Shown here: piece by piece, positions 25,120-33,208 of the stretch | Layout of the letters: the number at the start of each line of letters is the position of its first letter | Position numbering within the stretch: position 1 is the first letter of the stretch | From: Rhodospirillaceae bacterium | GTDB lineage: Bacteria; Pseudomonadota; Alphaproteobacteria; UBA2966 | NCBI GenBank assembly: GCA_002690215.1 | Contig: NZDS01000158.1 | Span: 1-45,066, forward strand | Direction: 5' to 3' | DNA: 45,066 bases | Translations under genes and position numbers: made by a program | Notes under the pieces: generated by a model | The model's database searches: none | Told to the model about the DNA's origin: nothing | The model's input: the letters and a program-made list of their open reading frames with translations, nothing else

Positions 25120-25165
25120 TTCCTTGCTAGACTGGGCACATGAATGGAGGAATAGGGGCAACCAA

Positions 25166-25621
25166 ATGGCGGAATTGATTACGCCGGAAATCCGCGCCTG
25201 GATCGGGCGTTCGGAAGCGCCGGTGCGGGTTGAGGTCTCACGTCGCGACATCGTCAAATATGCCATTGCCACCGAGCAGCGCCTGGAGAAGTACCGCAAC
25301 GGGGACGAGGCCCCGCCCATGTTCACCTTCGGCGCCTTCCGCGAGATCGTGCCCCTGGACGAGCTCGGCCCTGACGGCATTGCCAAGCAATCCCTGACAC
25401 CGGAACTGCCGTTGAAGCGGGTCATGGCGGGCGGCAACACGGTGCGCTACCACCGGCCGGTGCGACCCGGAGACGTGCTGGTGGGCACGCTCAGCCTGTC
25501 CGACATCTTCGAGAAGCAGGGCTCCAGCGGCCCTCTGATCTTCCTGGTCTATGAATTGAAGGTCGAGAACGAGGATGGCGAGCCGGTGATGGACGAGAGC
25601 CAAACCCGGATCGTGAGGTAA
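25166..25621 (+). CDS. FAS1-like/MaoC N-terminal-type dehydratase subunit
   Basis: 151 residues from the ATG at 25166 (AGGGG 8 nt upstream). It is a hotdog-fold protein of the MaoC-like N-terminal (FAS1-like dehydratase) type: VSRRDIVKYAIAT near residue 25, an APPMFTFGAF segment and GGNTVRYHRPVRPGDVL, continuing to DIFEKQGSSGPLIFLVYE. Such subunits pair with a second hotdog subunit to hydrate or dehydrate acyl-CoA substrates, and the expected partner starts 5 nt downstream. It acts in the cytoplasm; the substrate is unknown. Confidence 0.82.
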   Translation: MAELITPEIRAWIGRSEAPVRVEVSRRDIVKYAIATEQRLEKYRNGDEAPPMFTFGAFREIVPLDELGPDGIAKQSLTPELPLKRVMAGGNTVRYHRPVRPGDVLVGTLSLSDIFEKQGSSGPLIFLVYELKVENEDGEPVMDESQTRIVR

Positions 25622-25626
25622 GCGCC

Positions 25627-26040
25627 ATGCCTGAATTCGATGCCATCAAGAGCGGCGATGCGCTGCCTGAGCGCAGCTATACACCAACCAACGTCTCACT
25701 CTTTCTTTACAACGCGGCGATTTGGAATGCCCACCGCATCCACTACGACGAACCTTATACGACCGAAGTCGAGAAACATCCGGGCGTCGTCGTGGACGGC
25801 CCCCTGCAGGGCGACTGGTTGACCCAGACCGTGCTCGAATGGATCGCAAACGACGCGCAGCTCATCGAATTTCAGTATTCCAACCGCAAAGCATCCTATC
25901 TCGGCGACACCCTGGTTTCAGGCGGCACCGTCAGCGCCGTCGACGCCGCGAGCCGGGAAGTCACGCTGGATCTCTACGTCAAGGACCGCGAAGGCGACGT
26001 CACCACGCCGGGCAGCGCGGTCGTTCGCTTTCCCGGGTGA
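25627..26040 (+). CDS. MaoC-type acyl dehydratase (hotdog) subunit
   Basis: 137 residues. The catalytic stretch WNAHRIHYDEPY near residue 35-46 carries the Asp/His arrangement of R-hydratase-like hotdog enzymes, followed by VVVDGPLQGDWLTQTVLEW and a C-terminal YLGDTLVSGGTV strand. Spacing of 5 nt to the upstream FAS1-like subunit shows they are co-translated and probably form a heteromeric acyl-CoA (de)hydratase. It converges on the second selenoprotein gene with a 16-bp gap. Confidence 0.85.
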   Translation: MPEFDAIKSGDALPERSYTPTNVSLFLYNAAIWNAHRIHYDEPYTTEVEKHPGVVVDGPLQGDWLTQTVLEWIANDAQLIEFQYSNRKASYLGDTLVSGGTVSAVDAASREVTLDLYVKDREGDVTTPGSAVVRFPG

Positions 26041-26042
26041 TC

Positions 26043-26057
26043 GCCGATCGGCTTTTT
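26043..26057 (+). terminator. Possible weak intrinsic terminator
   Basis: GCCGATCGGC followed by TTTTT lies immediately after the dehydratase stop and ends on the stop codon of the convergent selenoprotein gene. The stem is only 3-4 bp, so efficiency is doubtful. Confidence 0.3.
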
Positions 26058-26575
26058 CAGGACCCGCTCAGAATCTCAACGCTCTCGGCTACCGCCTTTT
26101 GTGCTCGCTGTGCCAAATCTTCGCTGCCGGCGCTTGAGATGGGATGCTCTACCGCAACGAAGGGATAACCGTCAGCGCCCAGCACGCGAGCCATCAATTC
26201 GGCCGCGCTGACGAACTTCGTGGTCATGATTCCAGCCGCCGGCAGGCCCAGGCGCTCGGCCATGATGGCGTCGTGCAAACTGCACGACGAGCAGCTCCCT
26301 CAATCGCCTACCCCGGCCACCAGGGCCTGCCACCTCTCGGCCTGATCGAACAGATCGGGCTCGGCTGGGGCGCTGTAGTTGGACTTGATCAGGCGCACCA
26401 CTTCGGCCACGCCATGACGTTCGACGAGTTCCCTCTCGAAGGCGTCGAAAAAGGGCTTGGTGCCCTTCTTGCCGTTGGAAACGATGGCGATGGTCGCGCC
26501 CTGCAATGTCGTCAACCTTTGGGCCGGGGCAAACGCGCGGGCCTCGGTTTCGTGAGTGGGATCGAGGATTTCCAT
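26057..26575 (-). CDS. UGSC-motif selenoprotein, copy 2 (TGA read as selenocysteine)
   Basis: An in-frame TGA at 26300-26302 splits what is otherwise one 172-residue protein. Reading it as selenocysteine places Sec at residue 92 in the context VAGVGD-U-GSCSSCSLHD. It is a paralogue of 1409-1933: same length, same D-U-GSC-x-SC motif followed by HD, and the same C-terminal V-EHP/VPHP feature. The ATG at 26573-26575 begins 2 nt after the TAA of the partner gene, so translation is coupled. A perfect hairpin follows the TGA (26269-26289). A cysteine-free active site would result if translation stopped at TGA, since the GSCSSC motif lies after it. The function is unknown; selenol/thiol redox chemistry is inferred. 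Confidence 0.9.
26269..26289 (-). promoter_or_regulatory. SECIS hairpin of UGSC selenoprotein 2
   Basis: Starting 11 nt after the TGA, CGTCGTGCA pairs perfectly with TGCACGACG (9 bp) around a GUU loop that begins 20 nt after the TGA. Position, stem strength and a G in the apical loop match bacterial SECIS elements recognised by SelB. Such a hairpin inside coding sequence directly behind a TGA is hard to explain otherwise. Confidence 0.8.
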
Positions 26576-26577
26576 CT

Positions 26578-27624
26578 TTAGGGTCCACAATCGAGACAGG
26601 CGCCGATGGCTACCGTCACGGCGTTGCTCTTGTTGCCATACCAAGGTGGGATCACCGCCCCGAAGCCGCCGGCCGGGCCGCCGGCGGCGATCACCAGCAG
26701 GTGGTCCGGGTCGGGCAGCGCGGCGTATTCCCTGTCACCGCGCTCGCCGATCACCGCTCCCTTGCCGCAATCGGCCCAATCGCGGCGCCGGATCCGGGCC
26801 TTCTCGAAGACATAGCGCCGCACATCCGCCTTGGACCAGCCGGCGGCCTGGAAGTGGGCGCGCAATTGCGGCGGCACGACGATGGCGTAGTGCCCCGGCC
26901 AGATCGAATAGTGCCGCATGTTGGCCCGGATCTCGGCCGCGAAGGTATCGAGGAGCTGCTCCGGATCGGTGGTCCATTCGTTCATGATCTGGCGCGGCGC
27001 TCCGGCCGCCATCACCGTCACGGCGGAAACCTCGGCCGGCACGCCGTTTTCCTCGGCCAGGCTCAGCCAGGGCGAATTCTCCTCGTCCTCCGCCAGGCAG
27101 TAGCTGAACTTGCCCGGGTGCCCCAGCGTCGAGCGGTCGACATCGCCCGGCCGCGCATCGAGAAGGTTGCACAGCATCAGACGAATGGCGCGGCCGATCG
27201 CCGTGGTGGCGCGGTCGCTGGAAGCCAGCGCATTGAAGCTCCCGATCATGCCCAATTCCTGTCGGACGGGCCCGTTGACGACGATGAGAATGGCCGCGCC
27301 GCCGGTGCTGGCGGTAGGGCCGTGAAGCATGAAGGGCTCTGCCAGCATGGCCGTGAAGGCTGCAACGGTCACCGGAAAGTGCATCGGCAGGCAGCCCGCC
27401 ATGACCGCATTGACGGCCAACTTCTCGGCCGTAATGGCGCGTTCCCGCACCGGCTCGACGCCCACCAGGTGGTCCGGCGGCAGCATCGCCCAGTCCAGGC
27501 AAGCCGTGACTGCATCTGCCGTGGGTGGCACGATGGGCAAGCCATCGGTCCAACCGCGGCTATGGCAGAACTCCTGCGCCGCCGCCATGTCGTCGACTGC
27601 GTAACGCTGTGAATTCAGTTCCAT
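26578..27624 (-). CDS. Selenoprotein-partner family protein (no thioredoxin domain)
   Basis: 348 residues, paralogous to residues about 155-489 of the protein at 1930-3399. Shared blocks are GWTDGLPIVPPT (residues 24-35), EKLAVNAVMAGC, LHGPTAST...IVVNGPVR, TAIGRAIRLML, RPGDVDRSTLGHPGKFSYCLAEDE and AGWSKADVR. It lacks the N-terminal thioredoxin-like domain, but ends with its own CLDCGP, a CxxC that might supply the thiol pair. It directly precedes UGSC selenoprotein 2. The constant pairing of family and selenoprotein argues for one enzyme or redox system. No function is known to me; no signal peptide is visible, so it is probably cytoplasmic. Confidence 0.75.
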   Translation of the reverse strand: MELNSQRYAVDDMAAAQEFCHSRGWTDGLPIVPPTADAVTACLDWAMLPPDHLVGVEPVRERAITAEKLAVNAVMAGCLPMHFPVTVAAFTAMLAEPFMLHGPTASTGGAAILIVVNGPVRQELGMIGSFNALASSDRATTAIGRAIRLMLCNLLDARPGDVDRSTLGHPGKFSYCLAEDEENSPWLSLAEENGVPAEVSAVTVMAAGAPRQIMNEWTTDPEQLLDTFAAEIRANMRHYSIWPGHYAIVVPPQLRAHFQAAGWSKADVRRYVFEKARIRRRDWADCGKGAVIGERGDREYAALPDPDHLLVIAAGGPAGGFGAVIPPWYGNKSNAVTVAIGACLDCGP

Positions 27625-27677
27625 GAGCGACTCTCCGGGACTAGGGCCTACGACAGTCTAGCAAATCCTTTGCCCCG

Positions 27678-28760
27678 TCACCTCGACATCGCCAATTCCT
27701 GGAGCAGCCGGGCCGCGTCCTCGGCCAGCCTTCGGGTAAGATCGCCGGAACCGGCTTCCTGACCGAGGCCGGCAGCCTGTCCCGCCCAGAGCGAGGTGAA
27801 GTCGCTCGCTCCCCGGGCCTCGGCCGCCGTCTTCAGCGGCGCCAAGGCGCCGCCGGCCGTCGGGAACGCCGGCGCCAGGTCGGACATGGGCCCGATCTCG
27901 CGCATGATCCGGTTCATCAGGCCGCGCGCCGGCCGGCCGGAAAACAGGTTGGTAAGTGCCGTGCCATCGTCGCTGGCAGCCGCCAGCGCATTTCGGTGTA
28001 GATCGGAGATCAAGGATTCCGGGGGAAAGAGGTAGGCCGTGCCGATTTGCGCGCCCGCCGCTCCAAGCGCGAAGGCCGCCGCCAGACCCCTGCCGTCGGC
28101 GATGCCACCGGCGGCGATCACCGGCACCTCGACGGCATCGACGACCTGCGGTACGAGTGCCATCGTGCCTGCCTGGGTGGCGATATCGTCGCTCAGGAAC
28201 AAGCCACGATGGCCTCCCGCCTCGTAGCCCTGGGCGATGACGGCATCGCAACCGTGCCGTTCCAGCCAGCGCGCTTCCTTGACCGTGGTTGCCGAACCCA
28301 ACACGCTGCAGCCCGCAGCCTTGACGCGAGCGAGCAACGCCTTTTCCGGCAGCCCTAAATGAAAGCTGACGACCTCGGGCTCGAGGTCCTCGACGATCTC
28401 GCACATGACGGCGTCGAAGGGGGTGCGATTGACAGCTGGTGCGGAAGCGGCGGCATCCAGCCCGAGTTCCTCGTAATAGCCTGCCAGATGCTGCTTCCAG
28501 GTGGCCTGGCGGTCCGGCTCGGGCGCCGCCGGTTGGTGACAGAAGAAGTTGACGTTCAGCGGTTTCGCCGTTTGCTGGCGGATGACCTCGATTTCGGCGC
28601 GCGTCTTGGCCGCATCGAGCATGGCGCACGGCAGCGAGCCCAGGCCGCCGGCCTCGCTCACAGCAACCGCCATGGCCGAGCCGTTGGCCCCCGCCATGGG
28701 CGCCTGAATGATCGGCAGGTCGATGCCCACGAGGTCGAGCAATTGACGATTGGGCCACAT
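27678..28760 (-). CDS. Nitronate monooxygenase family flavoprotein, copy 2
   Basis: 360 residues with the class I nitronate monooxygenase layout: LPIIQAPMAGANGSAMAVAVSEAGGLGSL at the N-terminus, NVNFFCHQPA, VSFHLGLP, VIAQGYEAGGHRG containing the likely catalytic His, and VIAAGGIADGRGLAAAFALGAAGAQIGTAYL for FMN phosphate binding. The start is ATG 28758-28760; an ORF to 28874 adds only unrelated residues. It is upstream of, and co-directional with, the selenoprotein cassette 2 genes (gap 53 nt to the partner start), so one operon is likely. The substrate is not certain. Confidence 0.9.
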   Translation of the reverse strand: MWPNRQLLDLVGIDLPIIQAPMAGANGSAMAVAVSEAGGLGSLPCAMLDAAKTRAEIEVIRQQTAKPLNVNFFCHQPAAPEPDRQATWKQHLAGYYEELGLDAAASAPAVNRTPFDAVMCEIVEDLEPEVVSFHLGLPEKALLARVKAAGCSVLGSATTVKEARWLERHGCDAVIAQGYEAGGHRGLFLSDDIATQAGTMALVPQVVDAVEVPVIAAGGIADGRGLAAAFALGAAGAQIGTAYLFPPESLISDLHRNALAAASDDGTALTNLFSGRPARGLMNRIMREIGPMSDLAPAFPTAGGALAPLKTAAEARGASDFTSLWAGQAAGLGQEAGSGDLTRRLAEDAARLLQELAMSR

Positions 28761-28887
28761 GCGATCTCGTCCCGCTTGGCGAATGGTTAGAAAATATGTA
28801 GCTGTTATCGGCGAAAAGGGAATTTCCTCCGGTTCCCTCGCCGCAAACCATCCCTCGCCGAGGCCGCAAGGCAACGATCGGAAGCTG

Positions 28888-29142
28888 TCACCTCATGGCG
28901 GAGAGATTGGTGATGAGGGCGATTTCCTTAGCCCGTATGTCGTCGGAGATCTTGTTCGTCGTCTCCGTCCGTGCATGGCTGGCCGTCACCGATATGCAGC
29001 GATCCCGCTCCTTGAGCACGGCCCGGATCAAAGCCCTTTCGACGATTTCGACGCACAGCCGGGTTTGTTCCTCGCCGGGCGTTACCGCGAGGCTCTCTGC
29101 CATCTCCTGCGCCGCTTGCTGCGCCCGTTCATGCAGATTCAT
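28888..29142 (-). CDS. Small uncharacterised helical protein
   Basis: 84 residues, mostly helical and charged, with no recognised domain (starts MNLHERAQQAAQEMAESL; ends AKEIALITNLSAMR). A strong GGGGGG ribosome-binding site precedes the ATG at 29140-29142. The upstream in-frame extension to 29739 is antisense shadow of the SDR gene and is not used. It lies between the hairpin at 29245-29294 and the monooxygenase gene. No signal peptide or membrane helix is seen. Confidence 0.65.
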   Translation of the reverse strand: MNLHERAQQAAQEMAESLAVTPGEEQTRLCVEIVERALIRAVLKERDRCISVTASHARTETTNKISDDIRAKEIALITNLSAMR

Positions 29143-29244
29143 CGAATTCCCCCCAAAACAATCGCTGCGCCAAGGCCACCTGCCTTCGCTTATGCCCTCA
29201 TTATCGGCCGAACGTCCTGGATTTGATAGCGTTGTGAGTTCGAG

Positions 29245-29294
29245 GGGGATTGCGCGGATGCGCAGGAACGTCCCGACGCAACCGCGCAATCCCC
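29245..29294 (-). terminator. Long hairpin at the end of the molybdenum hydroxylase operon
   Basis: GGGGATTGCGCGG (29245-29257) and CCGCGCAATCCCC (29282-29294) form a perfect 13-bp stem, extended inward by TGCG/CGCA after one mismatch. It begins 6 nt after the SDR stop codon. There is no T-run on either strand, so it may be a Rho-type or 3'-protecting structure rather than an intrinsic terminator. Confidence 0.5.
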
Positions 29295-29300
29295 AACACC

Positions 29301-30056
29301 TCAATGGAAATAGGCGCCGCCGTCCACCACAAGGGTCTGGCCGGTCATGAATGCGGCATCCTCGGAGGCCAGGAAGGTGACTGCACCGACAATGTCGTCC
29401 GGAACCTGATCCCGGGCCAGCACCCGGGCCTGCAAGGAAATTTCCTGCAGTTTCTCCAATTGCACGGGATTGGCGCGCACGCCGTCGGACAGCGTAAATC
29501 CAGGCGCCACGCCATTGACCAGAATGCCGGCCCCGCCGAGTTCCTTGGCCAGGGCCTTGGTCATGGCGTTGATGGCGCCCTTGCTGGCCACGTAGTGAAG
29601 CATGAAGGGAACGCCCTTGAACGGCGTGCCCGACGAGATGTTGATGATGCGGCCGCCGCCTTGCGATTTCATCGCCGGTGCGACTGCCTTGCAGGCGAGG
29701 AATGCGCCGATGACGTTGACATCGAAAAGCGAGCGCCACTCTTCGATCTCAAGTTCCTCGAACGGCTTCGGCTCAAGCGAGGAATAAATCCCGGCATTGT
29801 TCACAAGCACGTCGATGCGCCCGAATTCGTCCAATACGGCCCGGGCCATCGCCTCGGTATCTTCTTTTTGCGAAACATCGCAAGTGATGCCGAGCGCCGG
29901 GCGATTGCTGCGCGAGAGTTCGGCCGCGGCATCTTCGGCACCCGCCTGGTCAGCCACCACGACGAAGGCCTGTTCGTCATGAAAATCGTTGGCAATGGCG
30001 CGCCCGATACCCATGGCGCCGCCGGTGACAATGACAACCTTCTCGTCCAAGCGCAT
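29301..30056 (-). CDS. Short-chain dehydrogenase/reductase (SDR)
   Basis: 251 residues, classical SDR. It has the cofactor motif TGGAMGIG (11-18), NNAG (86-89), catalytic S141/S142, Y155 and K159 (YVASK), and the C-terminal ASEDAAFMTGQTLVVDGGAYF typical of FabG-like enzymes. D36 after the second strand (VVVADQ) suggests NAD rather than NADP. It is the last gene of the operon with the aldehyde dehydrogenase and the four-subunit molybdenum hydroxylase, so it probably oxidises or reduces an alcohol/ketone intermediate in the same pathway. The ATG has GGGAGA upstream. Confidence 0.9.
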   Translation of the reverse strand: MRLDEKVVIVTGGAMGIGRAIANDFHDEQAFVVVADQAGAEDAAAELSRSNRPALGITCDVSQKEDTEAMARAVLDEFGRIDVLVNNAGIYSSLEPKPFEELEIEEWRSLFDVNVIGAFLACKAVAPAMKSQGGGRIINISSGTPFKGVPFMLHYVASKGAINAMTKALAKELGGAGILVNGVAPGFTLSDGVRANPVQLEKLQEISLQARVLARDQVPDDIVGAVTFLASEDAAFMTGQTLVVDGGAYFH

Positions 30057-30066
30057 GAGAATCTCC

Positions 30067-30723
30067 CTATTGACCAGGTATTTCGATGGCCGCTTCGTCG
30101 AACACGCGATAGGTCTGCGACTTCGGTTTTGCCTTGTCTTCCTCGTTGACGTAGCGAATGGATGACGTGCCCATCAATGATCGCGGCAGCACCATGGCGC
30201 GGATAAACCGGCTGGCGATTTGATCGTCGGCTTGCGCGAAAACGTCCTCGGGTCCGGCCTCGAACCAGGCGCCGCCCGGGGCATAGGACGAGGATCGGCC
30301 TTCCGTATCGATGCGGATCGCGCCCTCCTTGAGGCAGCGAGTGCCGGGGCCGCGATGGTTGTGCAAAAACGCGCAACCGCCGGGGGGAAAGGCAACGCTG
30401 TCCAGGCGCAGCAGCAATTCGTCGGCGATCCGGCCGGGTTCTATCGAATGCGAGAGTTTCAGATGCCCACGGCCATCGATGGATTCCGCCGCGGCTTGCG
30501 CTGCGGCGATCTCCCAACGCCACAGCGTGGCACCGGTTTCCGCGACCGATAGCGTCAACTTGTCGGAGCTGACAATCCCTTCGTCGCCTGGCAGGAGGCA
30601 GCCGTTGATCGTCACCTCTCCGGCGGCCACATAAAGGGCCCGCGGCAGAGCCGGCAGGACCACAGGATTGGCGCCTGCGAAGGGCGTGTCTTCGAACAGC
30701 CTCAGCTCAAATTCCGTACTCAC
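30067..30723 (-). CDS. Cupin-like protein of the hydroxylase operon
   Basis: 218 residues. A central FPPGGCAFLHNHRGPGTRCLKEGAIRI resembles a cupin metal motif (HxH, then Glu), and AGPEDVFAQADDQIASRFIRAMVLP the second strand pair, so a beta-barrel metal protein is likely; I cannot name the family more closely. The start is GTG at 30721-30723, overlapping the TGA of the upstream aldehyde dehydrogenase (GTGA) with GAGGGA before it. It may act as an enzyme on a pathway intermediate or as a binding protein. Confidence 0.65.
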   Translation of the reverse strand: MSTEFELRLFEDTPFAGANPVVLPALPRALYVAAGEVTINGCLLPGDEGIVSSDKLTLSVAETGATLWRWEIAAAQAAAESIDGRGHLKLSHSIEPGRIADELLLRLDSVAFPPGGCAFLHNHRGPGTRCLKEGAIRIDTEGRSSSYAPGGAWFEAGPEDVFAQADDQIASRFIRAMVLPRSLMGTSSIRYVNEEDKAKPKSQTYRVFDEAAIEIPGQ

Positions 30724-32198
30724 GATCCCTCTCCGATGCCGGCCAGGCAGACGTACTTGATTTCCGTCCAGTCCTCGATGCCGTATTTCGAACCTTCCCG
30801 ACCAATCCCTGATTCCTTGACGCCGCCGAAAGGTGCGATTTCGGTGGAGATCAGGCCTGTATTGACGCCGACGATACCGGTCTCCAAGGCTTCGGCCACG
30901 CGGAATACCCGCCCCACATCACGGCTGTAGAAATACCCCGACAGGCCATACTGCGTATCGTTGGCCAGCGCGATCGCTTCGGCCTCGTCCGAGAACCGCA
31001 TTATGGCGGCGACGGGACCGAACACCTCTTCCCGGGTGATGTCCATCTCGGGCGTCACATCAGACAGAACCGTCGGTTCGTAATAGGTTCCGCCGAGGCT
31101 ATGGCGGTTGCCGCCGATCATCAGCCGCGCACCTTTGGCCAGAGCGTCGGCTACCAGGCGCTCCACTTTGTCCAGCGCCCGCGGCTCTATCAGGGGCCCC
31201 AGCGAAACCCCGTCCTCTAGCCCATGCCCGGGCACCAGTTCCGCTGCCCGTGCCGTCAGCGCCTCGACGAAGCGATCGTGGATGCTGTCCTGCACCAGGA
31301 TGCGGTTGGCTGAAATACAGGTTTGCCCGGTATTGCGGTATTTGCAGATCATGGCACCGGCAAGTGCCGCCTCGAAGTCGGCATCGTCAAAAACTATGAA
31401 GGGGGCGTTTCCGCCCAGTTCCAGGCTGATCTTCTTCAAGCCATCGACGCAGCCCGCCATGAGGTGCTTGCCCACCACCGTCGAGCCGGTAAAGCCGATC
31501 TTCTTGACCAGGGGATGCGAGGTCAGGGTCTCGCCGATCACGGCGGCGTCCTCGCGGGCGCCCGTGACCACGTTGAATACGCCCGGCGGCACGCCTGCTT
31601 CCAGCGCCAGACCGGCCAAGGCAAGGGCCGACAGCGGCGTCGATTCCGCCGGCTTCAAAACCATGCAGTTGCCCGCCGCAAGCGCTGGCGCGGACTTGCG
31701 GGTGACCATTGCCGAGGGGAAGTTCCAGGGCGTGATGCCACCGACCACGCCCATGGGCTGACGCATGACCAAAATGCGCGTGTCCGGCAGGTGCGGGGGA
31801 ATGGTATCGCCATAGATGCGCCGGCCTTCACCGGCGAACCAGGAAAAGAAGCTGGCCGCGTATTCGATTTCCACCTTTGATTCTGAGACCGGCTTGCCCT
31901 GCTCCCAGGTCAGCAATTGGGCAAGCTGGTCCGAACGCGCCCGCATCGAGGCGGCCCAGGCCTCGAGAACGCCGGCCCGGGCGGCGGCGGTCATGGTTCG
32001 CCAAGCCGGGTAGGCTTTATGGGCGGCGGCAATGGCCCGCTCGGTATCGGATTCTCCCATCCTCGGAACACTTGTGATTTTTTTGCCCGTGGCGGGGTCC
32101 AACACCTCGAACGCAGCACCACTGACGGCAGCGCACCACTGCCCGTCAATGAACCCCAACGGCTGAAGGTATTCCGGCAATTCGGTCGGTATGTTCAT
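30720..32198 (-). CDS. NAD(P)-dependent succinate-semialdehyde dehydrogenase-type aldehyde dehydrogenase
   Basis: 492 residues, aldehyde dehydrogenase superfamily, with general base E260 (ELGGNAPF) and nucleophile C294 (NTGQTCISANR), and the SSADH-like features TPWNFPSAMVTRK and KPAESTPLSALAL. The GabD group oxidises succinate or glutarate semialdehyde to the acid, feeding the TCA cycle. It begins at ATG 32196-32198 (or the adjacent ATG at 32201), 15 nt after the molybdopterin subunit stop, with AGGGATA before it. Position in the operon suggests it oxidises a semialdehyde made from the hydroxylated substrate. Confidence 0.9.
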   Translation of the reverse strand: MNIPTELPEYLQPLGFIDGQWCAAVSGAAFEVLDPATGKKITSVPRMGESDTERAIAAAHKAYPAWRTMTAAARAGVLEAWAASMRARSDQLAQLLTWEQGKPVSESKVEIEYAASFFSWFAGEGRRIYGDTIPPHLPDTRILVMRQPMGVVGGITPWNFPSAMVTRKSAPALAAGNCMVLKPAESTPLSALALAGLALEAGVPPGVFNVVTGAREDAAVIGETLTSHPLVKKIGFTGSTVVGKHLMAGCVDGLKKISLELGGNAPFIVFDDADFEAALAGAMICKYRNTGQTCISANRILVQDSIHDRFVEALTARAAELVPGHGLEDGVSLGPLIEPRALDKVERLVADALAKGARLMIGGNRHSLGGTYYEPTVLSDVTPEMDITREEVFGPVAAIMRFSDEAEAIALANDTQYGLSGYFYSRDVGRVFRVAEALETGIVGVNTGLISTEIAPFGGVKESGIGREGSKYGIEDWTEIKYVCLAGIGEGS

Positions 32199-32212
32199 CA
32201 TTATCCCTGTGT

Positions 32213-33208
32213 TCAACCCAGCTCATCCAAGGCCCGCAGGATCCGTTCCGGTGTGATGGGAATAACGTCGATGCGGACGCCGCAGGCGTCGTGAATGGCG
32301 TTGGCGATGGCTGGAATCTGCGTGTTCGCAGTCATTTCGCCGATGCCCTTGGCACCGTAAGGGCCGCCTTCCAGCGGTTGTTCCAGAACCACGACCTCCA
32401 GCGGCACCATGTCCGCTGCGCCGGGCATCAGGTAGTCGGTAAAATTGCGCGGGCTGTGATCGCGGTTGGGAAAATAGGGCTCGGTGGTCTCGAAAAGGGC
32501 ATGGCTAATACCCATCCAGCAGCCACCATCGATCTGCTGTTTGACCATGGCGATGTTGATGGCGCGGCCGATTTCATAGGCGCTCCAAACCCCAAGCACG
32601 GTGACAACGCCGGTCTCGTCGTCGACCTCCACGTCGGCGATGGTGCAGGCATGGGCGTGACCCGAATCCGGATCCATCGCACCGGTTTCCGGATCTACCT
32701 CGCTCAGCGGTTTGAGGAACATCCCCCGTCCACCGATCATCTTGCCGATGGCGAAGTTGGCAGCACCGGCCACCTCGGTCACGCTGACCGAGTGATTGGA
32801 CCCACTGACGCGAATCCAGCCCTTGCCGTCGGTCTCGAGATCATCGACGGACGCTTCCAACAACTCGGCGGCGACTTCCAGCATTGCGCCGCGAGCTTCC
32901 GCCGCCGCCATCATCACGGCGTTGCCGACGCGGTGGGTGCCGCGGGAGGCAAAGGTGCCCATGCAAAACGGCCCACCATCGGTATCGGCGAGATCCACGA
33001 TGATGGTCTCGAAAGGTACCCCCAGGGTCTCGGCCGCGATCTGTGCCACGACTGTTTTGAGGCCCTGGCCGAGATCGGCACTGCCCAGCGTGACGACGAA
33101 GTTGCCGTTCGCCGTAGCATGGATCAGCGCCTGGGTGGGGTCGCCGCCCAGATTCATGCCGGTGGGATAGTTGACCGCCGCGATGCCGCGTCCCAGGCGT
33201 TTAGCCAT
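32213..33208 (-). CDS. Molybdenum hydroxylase, second molybdopterin subunit (NdhM-like)
   Basis: 331 residues, equal to the C-terminal half of a xanthine-dehydrogenase-type large subunit (MoCoBD_2 domain). The Mo-site residues are present: the glutamine in GSADLGQGLKTV, ASRGTHRVGNA, and the catalytic glutamate E291 in YGAKGIGEM. In most enzymes this half is fused to the half encoded at 33201-34580; here a stop and a new ATG with 8-nt overlap (ATGGCTAA) separate them. The same separation is known in nicotinate dehydrogenase of Eubacterium barkeri (NdhL plus NdhM). A single frameshift is not needed to explain it, since both ends have clean start/stop signals. Confidence 0.85.
   Translation of the reverse strand: MAKRLGRGIAAVNYPTGMNLGGDPTQALIHATANGNFVVTLGSADLGQGLKTVVAQIAAETLGVPFETIIVDLADTDGGPFCMGTFASRGTHRVGNAVMMAAAEARGAMLEVAAELLEASVDDLETDGKGWIRVSGSNHSVSVTEVAGAANFAIGKMIGGRGMFLKPLSEVDPETGAMDPDSGHAHACTIADVEVDDETGVVTVLGVWSAYEIGRAINIAMVKQQIDGGCWMGISHALFETTEPYFPNRDHSPRNFTDYLMPGAADMVPLEVVVLEQPLEGGPYGAKGIGEMTANTQIPAIANAIHDACGVRIDVIPITPERILRALDELG

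Noticed and set aside
27658-28869. Minus-strand 403-codon frame overlapping the second nitronate monooxygenase
   Set aside because: Shifted frame of the true gene; the amino acid pattern is low-information and Arg/Gly-rich.
33201-33208. Frameshift inside one large molybdopterin subunit
   Set aside because: A clean overlapping stop and ATG are present, and a natural L/M split is known in nicotinate dehydrogenase. Left as a check rather than the main reading.
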